A DNA stretch of 64,000 nucleotides from Limnochorda pilosa (GTDB taxonomy: Bacteria; Bacillota; Limnochordia; Limnochordales; Limnochordaceae). The position numbers were made by a program, and so were the translations under genes. Each line of letters opens with the position of its first letter. Positions within the stretch are counted from its first letter, which is position 1. The notes beneath the pieces are model-generated. The model was not told the origin of the DNA. It ran no database searches and saw only the letters and a program-made list of their open reading frames with translations. The stretch spans positions 2,976,001 to 3,040,000 of the forward strand of contig NZ_AP014924.1 in NCBI RefSeq assembly GCF_001544015.1, read 5' to 3'. Shown here in pieces: positions 1-8,992 of the stretch.

Positions 1-1791
1 CCTTCCCCCGACGGTCGCCGGCTGGTCTTCACCAGCCGCGACGCGCTGGCCACCCGCCTGCTGGAACTGGACCTGGTAGCCTCCCCGCCCGCGGGCCCCG
101 ACAGCCCCGCCCTGCGGGAAGTCGCTCCAGCTGAGGGAGAGCGCCAGCTCCTGGCCTCGGGCTGGGCCCCCGACGGGAGCTGGATCCTGGTGACCAGCCA
201 CGAGACCGGCGGCGGTTCGGACCTGCTGCGGCTCGACCCGGCCTCGGGGCAACTCGAGCCCCTGGTGGTGGGAAGCCGCGCCCGCGGCGGGGCCGGGGTG
301 GTTCACGAGAACGCCCAGTTCACCCCCGACGGCCGCTTCATCCTCTTCGACTCGGACCGCTCCGGCGTGTACGCGCTCTACGCCTACGAGCCCGCTTCGG
401 GGCGGACCTTCCAGGTCGCCCGAACCCTCACGGGCCTTTTCGACCCCACCTTGGTCCGGGACGACGTGGGCCCCTCGCTGGTAGCCATGGAATACACCTC
501 GCGCGGATACCGGTTGAGCCGCCTCCCTTATGATCCGTCCCGATGGCAGCCGGTCGATCCGGCGGCGCCCCGGGTCGCGGTGTCCCTGAGCCCGGCGGCC
601 CTGTCCTCAGACCCCACCGGAGACGCCTCCGCCCGCCCGGCCTCCCGCGCCGCTTCGGCTGCTGGGGCGGAGTCCGTCCAGGGGGAGGTCCGGCCCTACA
701 GCCCCTGGAGCTCGCTCCGGCCCCGGTTCTGGCTGCCGCTGATGGGCATGGACGAAGCGGGGCCCCAGCCGGGCGCCCTCACCTTCGGCTACGACGCCTA
801 CCAGGAGCACGCCTACACGCTGATGGCCGGCTACGGCATCACCAGCGGCCGTCCCACCTTCCTGGCGGACTACGCGGGACCCCTCTGGGGAAGCCGGCAG
901 GCGTTCTGGGGCATCGGGGGCGGCCAGCAGACGCTGCTGGACCCCGACGGCACCCAGGGCACCGTGCGGCGCGACCTGTACCTCGACGCCGGCTACTCCT
1001 GGCCCGGCATCGTGGCCGCCACCTCGTTTTCGGCCCGGGCCGAGATCTGGGAGGAGCAGCCGGTCTCGAGCGGCGGCGCGCCAGGCCCGATGGAGCCGGG
1101 GCAGGCGCTGACCGTGGGGGTGAACCGCCTGCGGACCTGGCCGGTGGACGCCCGGTCCTTCGACCTGGAGAGCGGTCTCACGATGACGGGTTTGCGCACA
1201 GGGGCAGGCTGGAACCGGCAGGGGGTTCTCGCCACCCTGCGGGAAAAGGCCGCGCTCCGCTGGAACCTGGGCCGCCAGAGCGTGGACGCGGACCTGGCCC
1301 TGGGCACCTCGACCCTCAGCGACGGCTTCACGGTGGGCGCCTCCTCGGACTGGCTCCGGGGGACGGACGGCGCCTGGACCCTGAACGCCGCCGGGCCCGC
1401 GCTCGAGGGGCGCCACGCGGCCCGGTTCACCGTGGGGCTCAACGGCCAGCTCCTGCGCATCACCCGGGGGATGGGCACCTCGCAGCTCTTCTTCGACGAC
1501 GTGGGCGGGCGGCTCTACCTGGAGGGCGGCGCGGCGTGGGCGTCGCTCGACGGGGCTCCGCAGGCCCGATACGGGATCGGGGCCGAGACCAGCCTCACCG
1601 CGTACGTGCAGTACGCGATCCCCCTGACCCTCTCGGTGGGCGTGGCGGTGCCGGTGAACACCCCGGACGCCTCGACCTCCGTCTACCTGCGGCTCGACGT
1701 GTCGGACCTGCTGGGAGCAGCCGGGAGGCTCCTCCAGGGGACGCGGCCGGGCGGGCCGTCGATCCTGGGGGCCAGCCCCCAGGGCCGCTGA
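1..1791 (+). CDS. Beta-propeller plus outer-membrane barrel protein, 5' truncated
   Basis: The frame is open from base 1, so the gene starts upstream. The first about 190 residues hold WD40/TolB-like propeller blades, seen as repeats of the type PDGRRLVFTSRD, APDGSWILVTS and TPDGRFILFDSDRSG. A Pro/Ala-rich linker follows. From about residue 235 a long series of alternating amphipathic strands (TFGYDAYQEHAYTLMAGYG onward) has the look of a barrel of the surface-antigen class. Such proteins sit in the outer membrane with the propeller in the periplasm. Propeller-plus-barrel is also the plan of the large protein at 40545-44735, though the two are not obviously similar in sequence. It is convergent with the his operon. 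A role in proteolysis or transport cannot be judged without the N-terminus. Confidence 0.7.
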   Translation, partial: PSPDGRRLVFTSRDALATRLLELDLVASPPAGPDSPALREVAPAEGERQLLASGWAPDGSWILVTSHETGGGSDLLRLDPASGQLEPLVVGSRARGGAGVVHENAQFTPDGRFILFDSDRSGVYALYAYEPASGRTFQVARTLTGLFDPTLVRDDVGPSLVAMEYTSRGYRLSRLPYDPSRWQPVDPAAPRVAVSLSPAALSSDPTGDASARPASRAASAAGAESVQGEVRPYSPWSSLRPRFWLPLMGMDEAGPQPGALTFGYDAYQEHAYTLMAGYGITSGRPTFLADYAGPLWGSRQAFWGIGGGQQTLLDPDGTQGTVRRDLYLDAGYSWPGIVAATSFSARAEIWEEQPVSSGGAPGPMEPGQALTVGVNRLRTWPVDARSFDLESGLTMTGLRTGAGWNRQGVLATLREKAALRWNLGRQSVDADLALGTSTLSDGFTVGASSDWLRGTDGAWTLNAAGPALEGRHAARFTVGLNGQLLRITRGMGTSQLFFDDVGGRLYLEGGAAWASLDGAPQARYGIGAETSLTAYVQYAIPLTLSVGVAVPVNTPDASTSVYLRLDVSDLLGAAGRLLQGTRPGGPSILGASPQGR

Positions 1792-1816
1792 CCGGCGGTC
1801 GGAGCAGGGCCTTCCT

Positions 1817-3367
1817 TCACACGGGGCGCGGCGGCCGCGGCGGGCGATCCGGCCGGTGCCGCCGCGTCAGCTCCTCCTCGACCTGCGAGAGGTCGATGCC
1901 GCGCTCGGCCATGAGCACGGCCAGGTGGTAGAGGAGGTCCCCCACCTCGCCTACCAGAGCGGTCTCGTCCCCGTTCTTGGCGGCCACCACCACCTCGGTC
2001 GTCTCCTCGCCCAGCTTCTTCAGGATCTTGTCCAGGCCCTGGTCGAAGAGGTAGCGGGTGTAGGAGCCCGCCCGGGGATGGTCCCTGCGGTGGCGCACCA
2101 GCTCCAGGAGCCGCTCGAAGGTGACGGAGGCGGGCCCGGCCGCCCCGGCGCCGGCCAGAGCGCCGGGTGCGGGGGCTGGCGGGGCGCCCCAGCCGGCTCC
2201 GGCAAGGGGAGCTTCTTCCGGCGCAGGGGGTGCGCCCGCCTCCGGAGCGCCCCCCAGCGGGTTGTGGAAGCAGCTCCAGGTCCCCTCGTGGCAGGCGCCG
2301 CTCCCTTCCTGCTCCACCCGCACCAGGAGGGCGTCGCCGTCGCAGTCGGCCACCAGCTCCACCACCCGCTGGCGGTTGCCCGAGGTGGCCCCCTTGGGCC
2401 AGAGTTCCTGGCGGGAGCGGCTCCAGAACCAGGTGGTCCCCGTGGTCAGGGTGCGCTCCAGCGCCTCCCGGTTCATGTAGGCCAGCATCAGGAGCGAGCG
2501 GTCCTCCCCGGCGGACTGGACCACCGCCGGGATGAGCCCGTCGGGCCCGAACCGGAGGCGTACCCAGTCGATGGGGGCGGCCGGGAGGCGTACGGGCAGC
2601 CCGGCCGCGGCCAGGTGTGCCTTGGCCTCGGCCACGGTGTGACGCCCGTCGTGGAAGATGGAGGCGGCCAAGGCCGCGTCCGCCTCACCCTCCTGCAGCA
2701 CCGCCCGCAGGTGGTCCAGGTTCCCGGCACCCCCCGAGGCGATGACCGGGATCCGCACCGCTTGGGCCACGGCCCGGGTCAGCTCCAGGTCGTAGCCCGC
2801 CTGGGTGCCGTCGGCGTCCATGCTGGTGAGCAGGATCTCGCCTGCCCCCAGGGCTTCCACCCGTCGAGCCCACTCGAGCGCGTCCCACCCCGCGGGCCGG
2901 CGACCGCCGTGGGTGAAGACCTCCCAGCGGGGAACCGCTCCAGGGGCGGCCCCCGGCTCGGCCGCCAGCCGCCGGGCGTCGATGGCCACCACGATGCACT
3001 GGCTGCCGAAGCGCTCGGCGGCCCGTCGCACCAGGGACGGATCCTGAACCGCCGCCGTGTTGAGCGAGACCTTGTCGGCCCCTGCGAGCAGGAGCTCCCG
3101 GATCGCCTCCACGTCCGAAATCCCGCCCCCCACCGTGAAGGGGATGGTGAGGTGCTGGGCCACGGCCCGCACCCAGTCGAGGCGGGTCGCCCGGGCCTCG
3201 TGGGAGGCGGAAATGTCCAGGAAGACCAGCTCGTCGGCCCCGGCCTGGTCGTAGCGGACGGCGAGCTCCACAGGGTCCCCCGCGTCCCGCAGGTTGACGA
3301 AGTGGACGCCCTTCACCACCCGGCCGTCGCGCACGTCCAGGCAGGGAATCACCCGCTTAGCCAGCAC
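1817..3367 (-). CDS. hisFIE: HisF-HisI-HisE trifunctional fusion (imidazole-glycerol-phosphate synthase cyclase / phosphoribosyl-AMP cyclohydrolase / phosphoribosyl-ATP pyrophosphatase)
   Basis: A single 516-residue frame joins three histidine enzymes. Residues 1 to about 257 are HisF, a TIM barrel, with both catalytic aspartates at the expected places (D11 in IPCLDVRDG and D130 in VVAIDARR). Residues about 262-375 are HisI, with [15 protein letters not shown] and the zinc-site cysteine regions DCDGDALL and GACHEG. A Pro/Ala/Gly-rich linker of about 45 residues leads to HisE (about 418-505), with [14 protein letters not shown] and [10 protein letters not shown]. HisIE fusions are common; joining HisF to them is not, as far as I know. 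The protein would do steps 2, 3 and, with HisH, the ring-forming step. The start overlaps hisA by 11 bases, so it is the last gene of the operon. Confidence 0.95.
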   Translation of the reverse strand: MLAKRVIPCLDVRDGRVVKGVHFVNLRDAGDPVELAVRYDQAGADELVFLDISASHEARATRLDWVRAVAQHLTIPFTVGGGISDVEAIRELLLAGADKVSLNTAAVQDPSLVRRAAERFGSQCIVVAIDARRLAAEPGAAPGAVPRWEVFTHGGRRPAGWDALEWARRVEALGAGEILLTSMDADGTQAGYDLELTRAVAQAVRIPVIASGGAGNLDHLRAVLQEGEADAALAASIFHDGRHTVAEAKAHLAAAGLPVRLPAAPIDWVRLRFGPDGLIPAVVQSAGEDRSLLMLAYMNREALERTLTTGTTWFWSRSRQELWPKGATSGNRQRVVELVADCDGDALLVRVEQEGSGACHEGTWSCFHNPLGGAPEAGAPPAPEEAPLAGAGWGAPPAPAPGALAGAGAAGPASVTFERLLELVRHRRDHPRAGSYTRYLFDQGLDKILKKLGEETTEVVVAAKNGDETALVGEVGDLLYHLAVLMAERGIDLSQVEEELTRRHRPDRPPRPPRPV

Positions 3368-4121
3368 CGGCTGCCACCTCCAGCGCCTCCTCCAGGGTGA
3401 AGCGCTCCTCGTAGAGGGCCCGGCCCACGATGGCGCCCGCGAGCCCCTGGGGCTCCAGGTCCCGCAGGCGGCGCAGGTGGTCCAGGTGGCCTACCCCACC
3501 CGCGGCCAGCACGGGTACGCCCAGGCCCAGGAAGGGGCGAAGGGCGTCCAGGTCCGGCCCCGCCAGGGTGCCGTCCCGGCCCACGGCGGTCACCACCAGC
3601 CCGCCCGCGCCCTGCTCCGCCGCCCGCTGGGCCGTGACCGCCACGCCGGCGCCGTCCTCCTCCTCCCAGCCCGCCACGGCCAGGCGACCGTCGCGCAGGT
3701 CCAGGGAGACCCACGCACGGCCGCCCTCGGCCCTAAGGATGCGCTCGGCCTCGCCGGGGTCACGCACCACCACCGTGCCCAGGATCACCCGGTCCACCCC
3801 CAGGGCGTGGGCGGCCTCCACCGCCTCCAGGCTCCGCAGGCCCCCGCCAAGCTGGACGGGGACGGGCACCGCCCGGCAGACCTCGGCCACCGCTCGGGCG
3901 TTGGGGGTGAGCCCGCCTGCACCCTCGGGTGCGCGCCCAGAGGGCACCCGGGCGCGGGCCCCATCCAGGTCCACCAGGTGGATCCGCCGGGCGCCGGCGG
4001 CCACCCACCGGCGGGCGGCCTCGACAGGGTCCAGCGGGTAGCGGTGCTCGCGGTCGAAGACGCCCTGCTCCAGACGCACCACCCGGCCCTCCCGGAGGTC
4101 CACCGCGGGGATCAGTTCCAC
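3357..4121 (-). CDS. hisA: Phosphoribosylformimino-5-aminoimidazole carboxamide ribotide isomerase HisA
   Basis: HisA is the TIM-barrel isomerase feeding PRFAR to HisF-HisH. The GTG start at 4121 gives [15 protein letters not shown], the canonical N-terminus with the catalytic aspartate, and a normal length of 254 residues. The frame is open further upstream but only inside hisH. A second conserved half-barrel motif, [15 protein letters not shown], carries the other catalytic aspartate. The start overlaps the hisH stop by 10 bases and the stop overlaps the hisF start, so translation is probably coupled through hisH-hisA-hisFIE. Confidence 0.95.
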   Translation of the reverse strand: MELIPAVDLREGRVVRLEQGVFDREHRYPLDPVEAARRWVAAGARRIHLVDLDGARARVPSGRAPEGAGGLTPNARAVAEVCRAVPVPVQLGGGLRSLEAVEAAHALGVDRVILGTVVVRDPGEAERILRAEGGRAWVSLDLRDGRLAVAGWEEEDGAGVAVTAQRAAEQGAGGLVVTAVGRDGTLAGPDLDALRPFLGLGVPVLAAGGVGHLDHLRRLRDLEPQGLAGAIVGRALYEERFTLEEALEVAAGAG

Positions 4122-4837
4122 GGCCGGTCGCCTCCCGCGGATCCAGCCCCGGAACCCGGCGGCGGTGCGTTGACCAGAGCTTCCCTGGAGGAGACCGGCG
4201 CGGGCGCGCCCGTCTCGACCCAACGCACGAAGTTGGCCAGGAGCCGCAGCCCCGCCGCGCCGCTCTTCTCGGGGTGGAACTGGACCGCGGCCAAGCGGCC
4301 TCGCCCGGCCGCGGAGGTGAAGCGCTCGCCGTACTCGGTCCGCGCCAGCGCGTCCTCGGCGCGATCGGGCCGCACGTAGTAGGAGTGAACGAAGTAGAAG
4401 AACTCGCCTGGCGGGATGCCTTCCCAGAGGGGGTGGAGCCGGGCCGGCTCCACCTGGTTCCAGCCCATCTGGGGAACCTTCAAGCCCGGGGCGAAGCGCA
4501 CCACCCGGCCGGGCAAGATGCCGAGCCCCCGGGGCTCCTCCCGGCCGAAGCGTTCCTCGCTCGCGTCGAAGAGGAGCTGGAGCCCCAGGCAGATGCCCAG
4601 CAGGGGCCGGTCCGCAGCGACCCAGGCCCGGAGCGCCTCCACCCAGCCCTGCTCGGCCAGGCGGGCCATCGCCTCCCCGAAGGCGCCGTCGCCGGGCAGC
4701 ACCAGGGCGGCGTAGCGGCGCTCCAGGTCCTCGCCCCGCCCCGGACGGTCCACCAGCTCCGCCTGGGCTCCGGCCCGGGCCAGCCCCCGCAGGACACTTC
4801 CCAGGTTGCTCATGCCGTAGTCCACCACGCCGATCAC
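4112..4837 (-). CDS. hisH: Imidazole-glycerol-phosphate synthase glutamine amidotransferase subunit HisH
   Basis: This 241-residue class-I glutamine amidotransferase supplies ammonia to HisF. The nucleophile C83 lies in GICLGLQLLF, and the catalytic pair H188 and E190 in AVQFHPEKSG. The N-terminal VVDYGMSNLGSV motif is typical of HisH. The C-terminal about 30 residues after the NFVRWVE helix are a Pro/Gly-rich extension not needed for the fold. GTG is the start; the GTGA overlaps the hisB stop by four bases. Confidence 0.95.
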   Translation of the reverse strand: MIGVVDYGMSNLGSVLRGLARAGAQAELVDRPGRGEDLERRYAALVLPGDGAFGEAMARLAEQGWVEALRAWVAADRPLLGICLGLQLLFDASEERFGREEPRGLGILPGRVVRFAPGLKVPQMGWNQVEPARLHPLWEGIPPGEFFYFVHSYYVRPDRAEDALARTEYGERFTSAAGRGRLAAVQFHPEKSGAAGLRLLANFVRWVETGAPAPVSSREALVNAPPPGSGAGSAGGDRPWN

Positions 4838-5523
4838 GGCCTGGGAACCTCCCCGGGCGGCGCCGCCGGGCTCCCCGTGGGTCCCGGCGCGCTGGCCTCG
4901 TCCAACAGCCGCCCCTTGGTGGAGGGCACCCCCTGGACCCTGGGATCGAGCGCCGTCGCCTGGTCCAGCGCCCGGGCCACCGCCTTGAAGGCGGCCTCCA
5001 CCACGTGGTGGTCGTTCTCTCCCTCCAGCTGGTGCACGTGCAGGGTCAGGGCGCCCCGGGTGGCCAGGGCCCGGAAGAACTCGGAAACGAGCTGCACGTC
5101 CATGGTTCCCAGGCGGGGTCCGGCCAGCTGGAGGCGGCAGACCAGGTACGGCCGCCCCGACAGGTCCACCGACGCCCGCACCAGTGCTTCGTCCATGGGC
5201 ACGGTGGCCTCGCCGAAACGCCGGACGCCCCGCCCTTCGCCCAGGGCCCGCCGGAACGCCTCGCCCAGGCAGAGCCCCACGTCCTCCACGGTGTGGTGGG
5301 CGTCCACTTGGAGGTCACCCCGGGCCTCCACGGCCAGGTCGAAGAGGCCGTGGCGGGCGAAGCTCTCCAGCATGTGGTCCAGGAAGCCCACGCCTGTCTG
5401 CACCGTGGCGTCGCCGTGTCCGTCCAGGGTCAGCGTCACCCGCACCTGGGTCTCCCGCGTGGAGCGCTCGTAGCGGGCCTGGCGGGCGCCGGGCGCGCCC
5501 GCAGCGAAATCGCCGCCGCTCAT
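4834..5523 (-). CDS. hisB: Imidazoleglycerol-phosphate dehydratase HisB
   Basis: This is the monofunctional dehydratase (229 residues) that removes water from imidazole-glycerol phosphate. The two manganese-binding His-rich motifs are present: GFLDHMLESFARHG and VDAHHTVEDVG in the first half, with VHQLEGENDHHVVEAAFKA in the second. N- and C-terminal tails of about 15 and 30 residues are low-complexity additions. It lacks a HisN-type phosphatase domain, and neither histidinol-phosphatase nor hisC is found anywhere in the window. The ATG start overlaps the hisD stop by four bases. Confidence 0.95.
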   Translation of the reverse strand: MSGGDFAAGAPGARQARYERSTRETQVRVTLTLDGHGDATVQTGVGFLDHMLESFARHGLFDLAVEARGDLQVDAHHTVEDVGLCLGEAFRRALGEGRGVRRFGEATVPMDEALVRASVDLSGRPYLVCRLQLAGPRLGTMDVQLVSEFFRALATRGALTLHVHQLEGENDHHVVEAAFKAVARALDQATALDPRVQGVPSTKGRLLDEASAPGPTGSPAAPPGEVPRP

Positions 5524-6932
5524 GCTTCGCCCTCCTTCCCTGGGGCCGGGCCCTCGTCGGCCCCGCCCGGCCCGCCGGCTTCCAGGCGGATCTCCACCGC
5601 CCGGGCGTGGGCCTCCAGCCCTTCCGCCCGGGCCATGCGCACCGCGGCGGGCCCATCCCGCCGCAGCGCCTCGTCGCTGTACCCGATGAGGCTCGAGCGG
5701 ATCAGGAAGGTCTCGACGCTCAGGCCCGAGCTGAAGCGTGCGGCGCCGTTGGTGGGCAGGATGTGGTCCGGGCCGGCCAGGTAGTCGCCCAGGGGCTCGC
5801 TGGCCGCATGGCCCAGGAAGATCGCGCCGGCGGCGCCCACCCGGCCCACCCAGCGCCAGGGATCCTCCACCGCCAGCTCCAGGTGCTCAGGCGCCAGCCG
5901 CCCCGCCCAGGCCACCGCCTCCGCCAGGTCCCGGCAGAGGAGGGCCTTGCCCCATCGCTCCAGCGAACGGCGGGCCACCCCGTCGCCTTGCGGGTCCAGC
6001 CGCTGGAGCTGGCGGGCCAGGGCAGCCTCCACCGCCTGGAGCAGCCCCTCGCTGGCCGTCACCAGCACCGCCGAGGCGTCGGGATCGTGCTCGGCCTGGG
6101 CCAGCAGGTCCGCGGCCACCCACTCGGGGTTCGCGGTCGCGTCGGCCACCACCAGCACCTCGCTGGGGCCGGGGAGTCCGTCGATCCCCACCTGGCCGAA
6201 GACCTCCCGCTTGGCCAGGGTGACGAAGAGGTTGCCGGGTCCCACGATCTTCTCCACGGGCTCCAGAACCCCTTCCAGCCCGTAAGCCAGGGCAGCCACC
6301 GCCTGGGCTCCCCCCGCCCGCAACACCCGGGCCACACCCGCTTCGGCCGCGGCCGCCAGGATCGCGGGGGGCACGGAGCCGTCGCGGCGCGGGGGCGTGG
6401 CCACCACGACCTCGCCCACGCCGGCCACCCGGGCGGGGACCGCCCCCATCAGGAGGCTCGAGAAGAGGGGAGCCCGGCCGCCCGGCACGTAGAGGCCCAC
6501 CCGGCGCAGGGGGCGCACCTCCTGGCCGAGCACCAGCCCGTCTGAGTCCACCCGGTGCCAGGCGTGGGGCACCGGCTCCGCACGATGGAAGGCCTCGATC
6601 CGCTCCCGGGCCCGCCGGATGCTGGCCAGAAGGGCGGGGTCCACCCGCTCCCGGGCGGCCTCCATCTCTTCGGGCCCTACCCAGAGGTCCTCGGCACCCA
6701 GCGCCGCGCCGTCCAGAGTCCGGGTCCAGCGCAGGAGGGCCGGCACGCCGCCCTCGCGCACCGAGGCCAGGATCTCCCGCACCCCTTCCAGGGCGGTGAG
6801 CGGCCGCCCGAAGAGGGTCTCGGCGCCCGGAAGCTCCTGCCGGGCCAGCACGTCCAAAGGCGGGCGCCGAAGCGAGGCCAGGATCGCCTCGGGCGTCGCG
6901 TTCCGGGTTTCCCAGCGTTCCAAGTGGCTCAC
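5520..6932 (-). CDS. hisD: Histidinol dehydrogenase HisD
   Basis: This NAD-dependent, zinc-dependent enzyme catalyses the last two steps, histidinol to histidine. The GTG start at 6932 overlaps the hisG stop by four bases and gives 470 residues, slightly longer than the usual about 430. Family motifs are clear: GLYVPGGRAP, KIVGPGN, AEHDPDASA (zinc/base histidine) and AGPDHILPT with the second active-site histidine, then GLSVETFL. The upstream continuation of the open frame is a hisG shadow. Confidence 0.95.
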   Translation of the reverse strand: MSHLERWETRNATPEAILASLRRPPLDVLARQELPGAETLFGRPLTALEGVREILASVREGGVPALLRWTRTLDGAALGAEDLWVGPEEMEAARERVDPALLASIRRARERIEAFHRAEPVPHAWHRVDSDGLVLGQEVRPLRRVGLYVPGGRAPLFSSLLMGAVPARVAGVGEVVVATPPRRDGSVPPAILAAAAEAGVARVLRAGGAQAVAALAYGLEGVLEPVEKIVGPGNLFVTLAKREVFGQVGIDGLPGPSEVLVVADATANPEWVAADLLAQAEHDPDASAVLVTASEGLLQAVEAALARQLQRLDPQGDGVARRSLERWGKALLCRDLAEAVAWAGRLAPEHLELAVEDPWRWVGRVGAAGAIFLGHAASEPLGDYLAGPDHILPTNGAARFSSGLSVETFLIRSSLIGYSDEALRRDGPAAVRMARAEGLEAHARAVEIRLEAGGPGGADEGPAPGKEGEA

Positions 6933-7633
6933 GGGGTGCCCCCTCCTTCGTTCGCCGCGGCAAGCAGGCGGTCGAGCCAGGGTGCCAGCGCCTCCTCCCG
7001 CAGGCGCAGGCGCACGGGGTTGGCGATGAGGCGGGCGCTGCTCCGGGCCACCTCGGCGATGACCCGCAGGCGGTTCTCTTCCAGGGTCCGGCCCGTCTGG
7101 GTCAGGTCGAGGATCGCCTCGGCCAGCCCCATGGCCGGGGCAAGCTCGATGGAACCCTTGAGCGTCACCAGCTCGATGGAGAGCCCCTGCTCCTGGAAGA
7201 AGCGCTCGGCGACCCGGGGGTACTTGGTGGCCACCCGGGAGTGGAAGTCCAGCTCGTCCACCTCCTGGATGGCGGAACTCCCGGGGACGGCCACCACCAG
7301 CCGGCAGGCGCCGAAGCCCAGGTCGGCCAGCTCGGCCACCGAAGGCTCCTGCTCCAGGAGCACGTCCTTGCCCACCAGGCCCACGTCGGCCGCGCCGTAC
7401 TCCACGTAGGTGGGCACGTCCGAAGGGCGCACCAGCAGGTACCGCCAACCCCCTTCCTCCACCAGCAGGCGCCGGTCCGAGCCGTTCAAGGGCGGCAGCG
7501 GGAAGCCCGCCCGTCCCAGGAGCGGGAGGGCCTCGTCCAGGAGCCGTCCCTTGGGGAGCGCCAGGGTCAGGGGCCGGGTCCGCAGGTGGGCAGTCCGAGC
7601 GTTCGCGCCACCGGGCGGCGCCTCACCGGTCAC
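6929..7633 (-). CDS. hisG: ATP phosphoribosyltransferase, short form HisG
   Basis: First enzyme of histidine synthesis, joining ATP and PRPP. At 234 residues it is the short form (HisGS), which lacks the C-terminal allosteric domain and needs HisZ, encoded just upstream. Motifs seen are ALPKGRLLDEALPLL, DVGLVGKDVL and, near the C-terminus, the PRPP-binding loop in AILDLTQTGRTLEENRL. The first about 20 residues are a non-conserved extension, so a GTG or CTG start nearer LTLALPKGR cannot be excluded. It overlaps hisZ by 11 bases. Confidence 0.93.
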   Translation of the reverse strand: MTGEAPPGGANARTAHLRTRPLTLALPKGRLLDEALPLLGRAGFPLPPLNGSDRRLLVEEGGWRYLLVRPSDVPTYVEYGAADVGLVGKDVLLEQEPSVAELADLGFGACRLVVAVPGSSAIQEVDELDFHSRVATKYPRVAERFFQEQGLSIELVTLKGSIELAPAMGLAEAILDLTQTGRTLEENRLRVIAEVARSSARLIANPVRLRLREEALAPWLDRLLAAANEGGGTP

Positions 7634-8987
7634 GGGCAGCCACCTCCTCCGCCGGGCCGCCGAGCTCCCGGGCGAGCCACGCCTCGACGGGCAGCACCTC
7701 CACCCGGGCCCCCCGGAACCGTTCGGCCGCGGGCGCCTGCACGTCCGGGTGCTCCAGGCGGACGGCGCCCGGGTGAGGGTCCAGGAGGCGGGCCCAGAGG
7801 CGGGCTTGTCGCCGGCCGGCGTAGATCCTGAGGGCCGCCTCGGTGCGGCGGGCCACCTCCACCTCCACCGCGTGGCCGCCCTCTCGCAGCCGGGCGGCCA
7901 CGGCCAGCGCCTCTTCCCGCCGGACGGGGTCGAAGGTGACCAGCACGGGTCCCGGCGGGGCGACGGCCGGCCACGCGCCCTGCCGCTCCAGGGCCAGCAG
8001 CAGCCGCTCGAGCCCGAGGGCGAAGCCGGTGGCCGGCACGGTCCGGCCGAAACGGCCCACCAGCTCGTCGTAGCGGCCCCCGCTCACCAGCAGGTAGCCC
8101 ACGTCCTCCACCAGGCCCTCCAGCACCATGCCCGTGTAGTAACTCATGTCGCGCAGCATGGCCAGGTCCAGGCGCACCCGTCCCTGCACCCCGTGGGGGT
8201 CCAGGAGCCGCCACACCTCCGACAGGTTCTCCAGGGCCGCCTCGGCCCGAGGGGTGGCGGCCAGGCCCGCCGCCTCGTTCAGAACGTCCCCCCCGCCCCG
8301 GAGGGTGGGCAGCGCGAGCAGTCGCTCCCGGGCGCCGGCCGGCAGGGGGGCCTCGGCCACCTGGCGCCGGTAGGCCACGTAGTCGCGCCGGCGCAAGGCC
8401 TCCCGGAGCCCCCGCTCCTGGTCAGGGCCCAGGGCGAACCCCTCCAGCACCCCCCGGACGAAGTCCACGTGGCCCACCTCCAGCCGGAAGCCCTGGAGGC
8501 CCAGGGTCTCCAGCAGCCGCACCGCCAGCGCCACCACCTCCGCGTCCGCCTCGGGAAACCGGCTTCCCAGGAGCTCGATCCCGGCCTGGCGGAACTCGCG
8601 GCTCCGCCCTGCCTGGGGCTCCTCGTAGCGAAAGACGTCCTCCACGTAGCAGAGGCGGAGCGGCAGGGGCGCCCGCCGGAGGCGGCCGGCCACCAGGCGG
8701 GCGATGGGCGTGGTCATGTCGGCCCGCAGGGCGAGGGCGTTCCCTTCGCGGTCGAAAAAGCGGAAGAGCCGCTGGTGCCAGGCGGCCAGGTCGTCGCGCG
8801 GGGCCGCCCGCAGGAGCACGTCCTCGTATTCATACGAAGGGGTTCGCACGGGGTCGTAGCCCCAGCAGGCAAAGACCTGGGCCACCCGGTCTTCCAGCTC
8901 CGACAGGCGTCGAACCTCGCCGGGCAGCAGGTCCCGAACGCCCCGGGGCGTCCCGGGCCGGTTGAGCGCCTTCTCCTCGTTCCCCAT
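7623..8987 (-). CDS. hisZ: ATP phosphoribosyltransferase regulatory subunit HisZ
   Basis: A histidyl-tRNA-synthetase-like protein of 454 residues that activates short HisG. The class-II fold is visible: PRGVRDLLPGE, YEYEDVLL, LRADMTTPIARL, and the motif 3-like GFALGLERLLLAL. The ADMT motif in place of the synthetase PEGT, and the position directly before hisG, favour HisZ over HisS. The ATG at 8987 is six bases from the end of guaA; the frame stays open upstream only as a guaA shadow. The C-terminal about 100 residues form an anticodon-domain-like region. Confidence 0.92.
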   Translation of the reverse strand: MGNEEKALNRPGTPRGVRDLLPGEVRRLSELEDRVAQVFACWGYDPVRTPSYEYEDVLLRAAPRDDLAAWHQRLFRFFDREGNALALRADMTTPIARLVAGRLRRAPLPLRLCYVEDVFRYEEPQAGRSREFRQAGIELLGSRFPEADAEVVALAVRLLETLGLQGFRLEVGHVDFVRGVLEGFALGPDQERGLREALRRRDYVAYRRQVAEAPLPAGARERLLALPTLRGGGDVLNEAAGLAATPRAEAALENLSEVWRLLDPHGVQGRVRLDLAMLRDMSYYTGMVLEGLVEDVGYLLVSGGRYDELVGRFGRTVPATGFALGLERLLLALERQGAWPAVAPPGPVLVTFDPVRREEALAVAARLREGGHAVEVEVARRTEAALRIYAGRRQARLWARLLDPHPGAVRLEHPDVQAPAAERFRGARVEVLPVEAWLARELGGPAEEVAARDR

Positions 8988-8992
8988 GGATG

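Noticed and set aside
1856-3400. Long plus-strand frame opposite hisFIE
   Set aside because: Shadow of the GC-rich minus gene; Pro/Gly/Arg/His-rich sequence with no family motif.
7623-8987. Histidyl-tRNA synthetase HisS
   Set aside because: ADMT motif and location directly before short HisG fit HisZ better.
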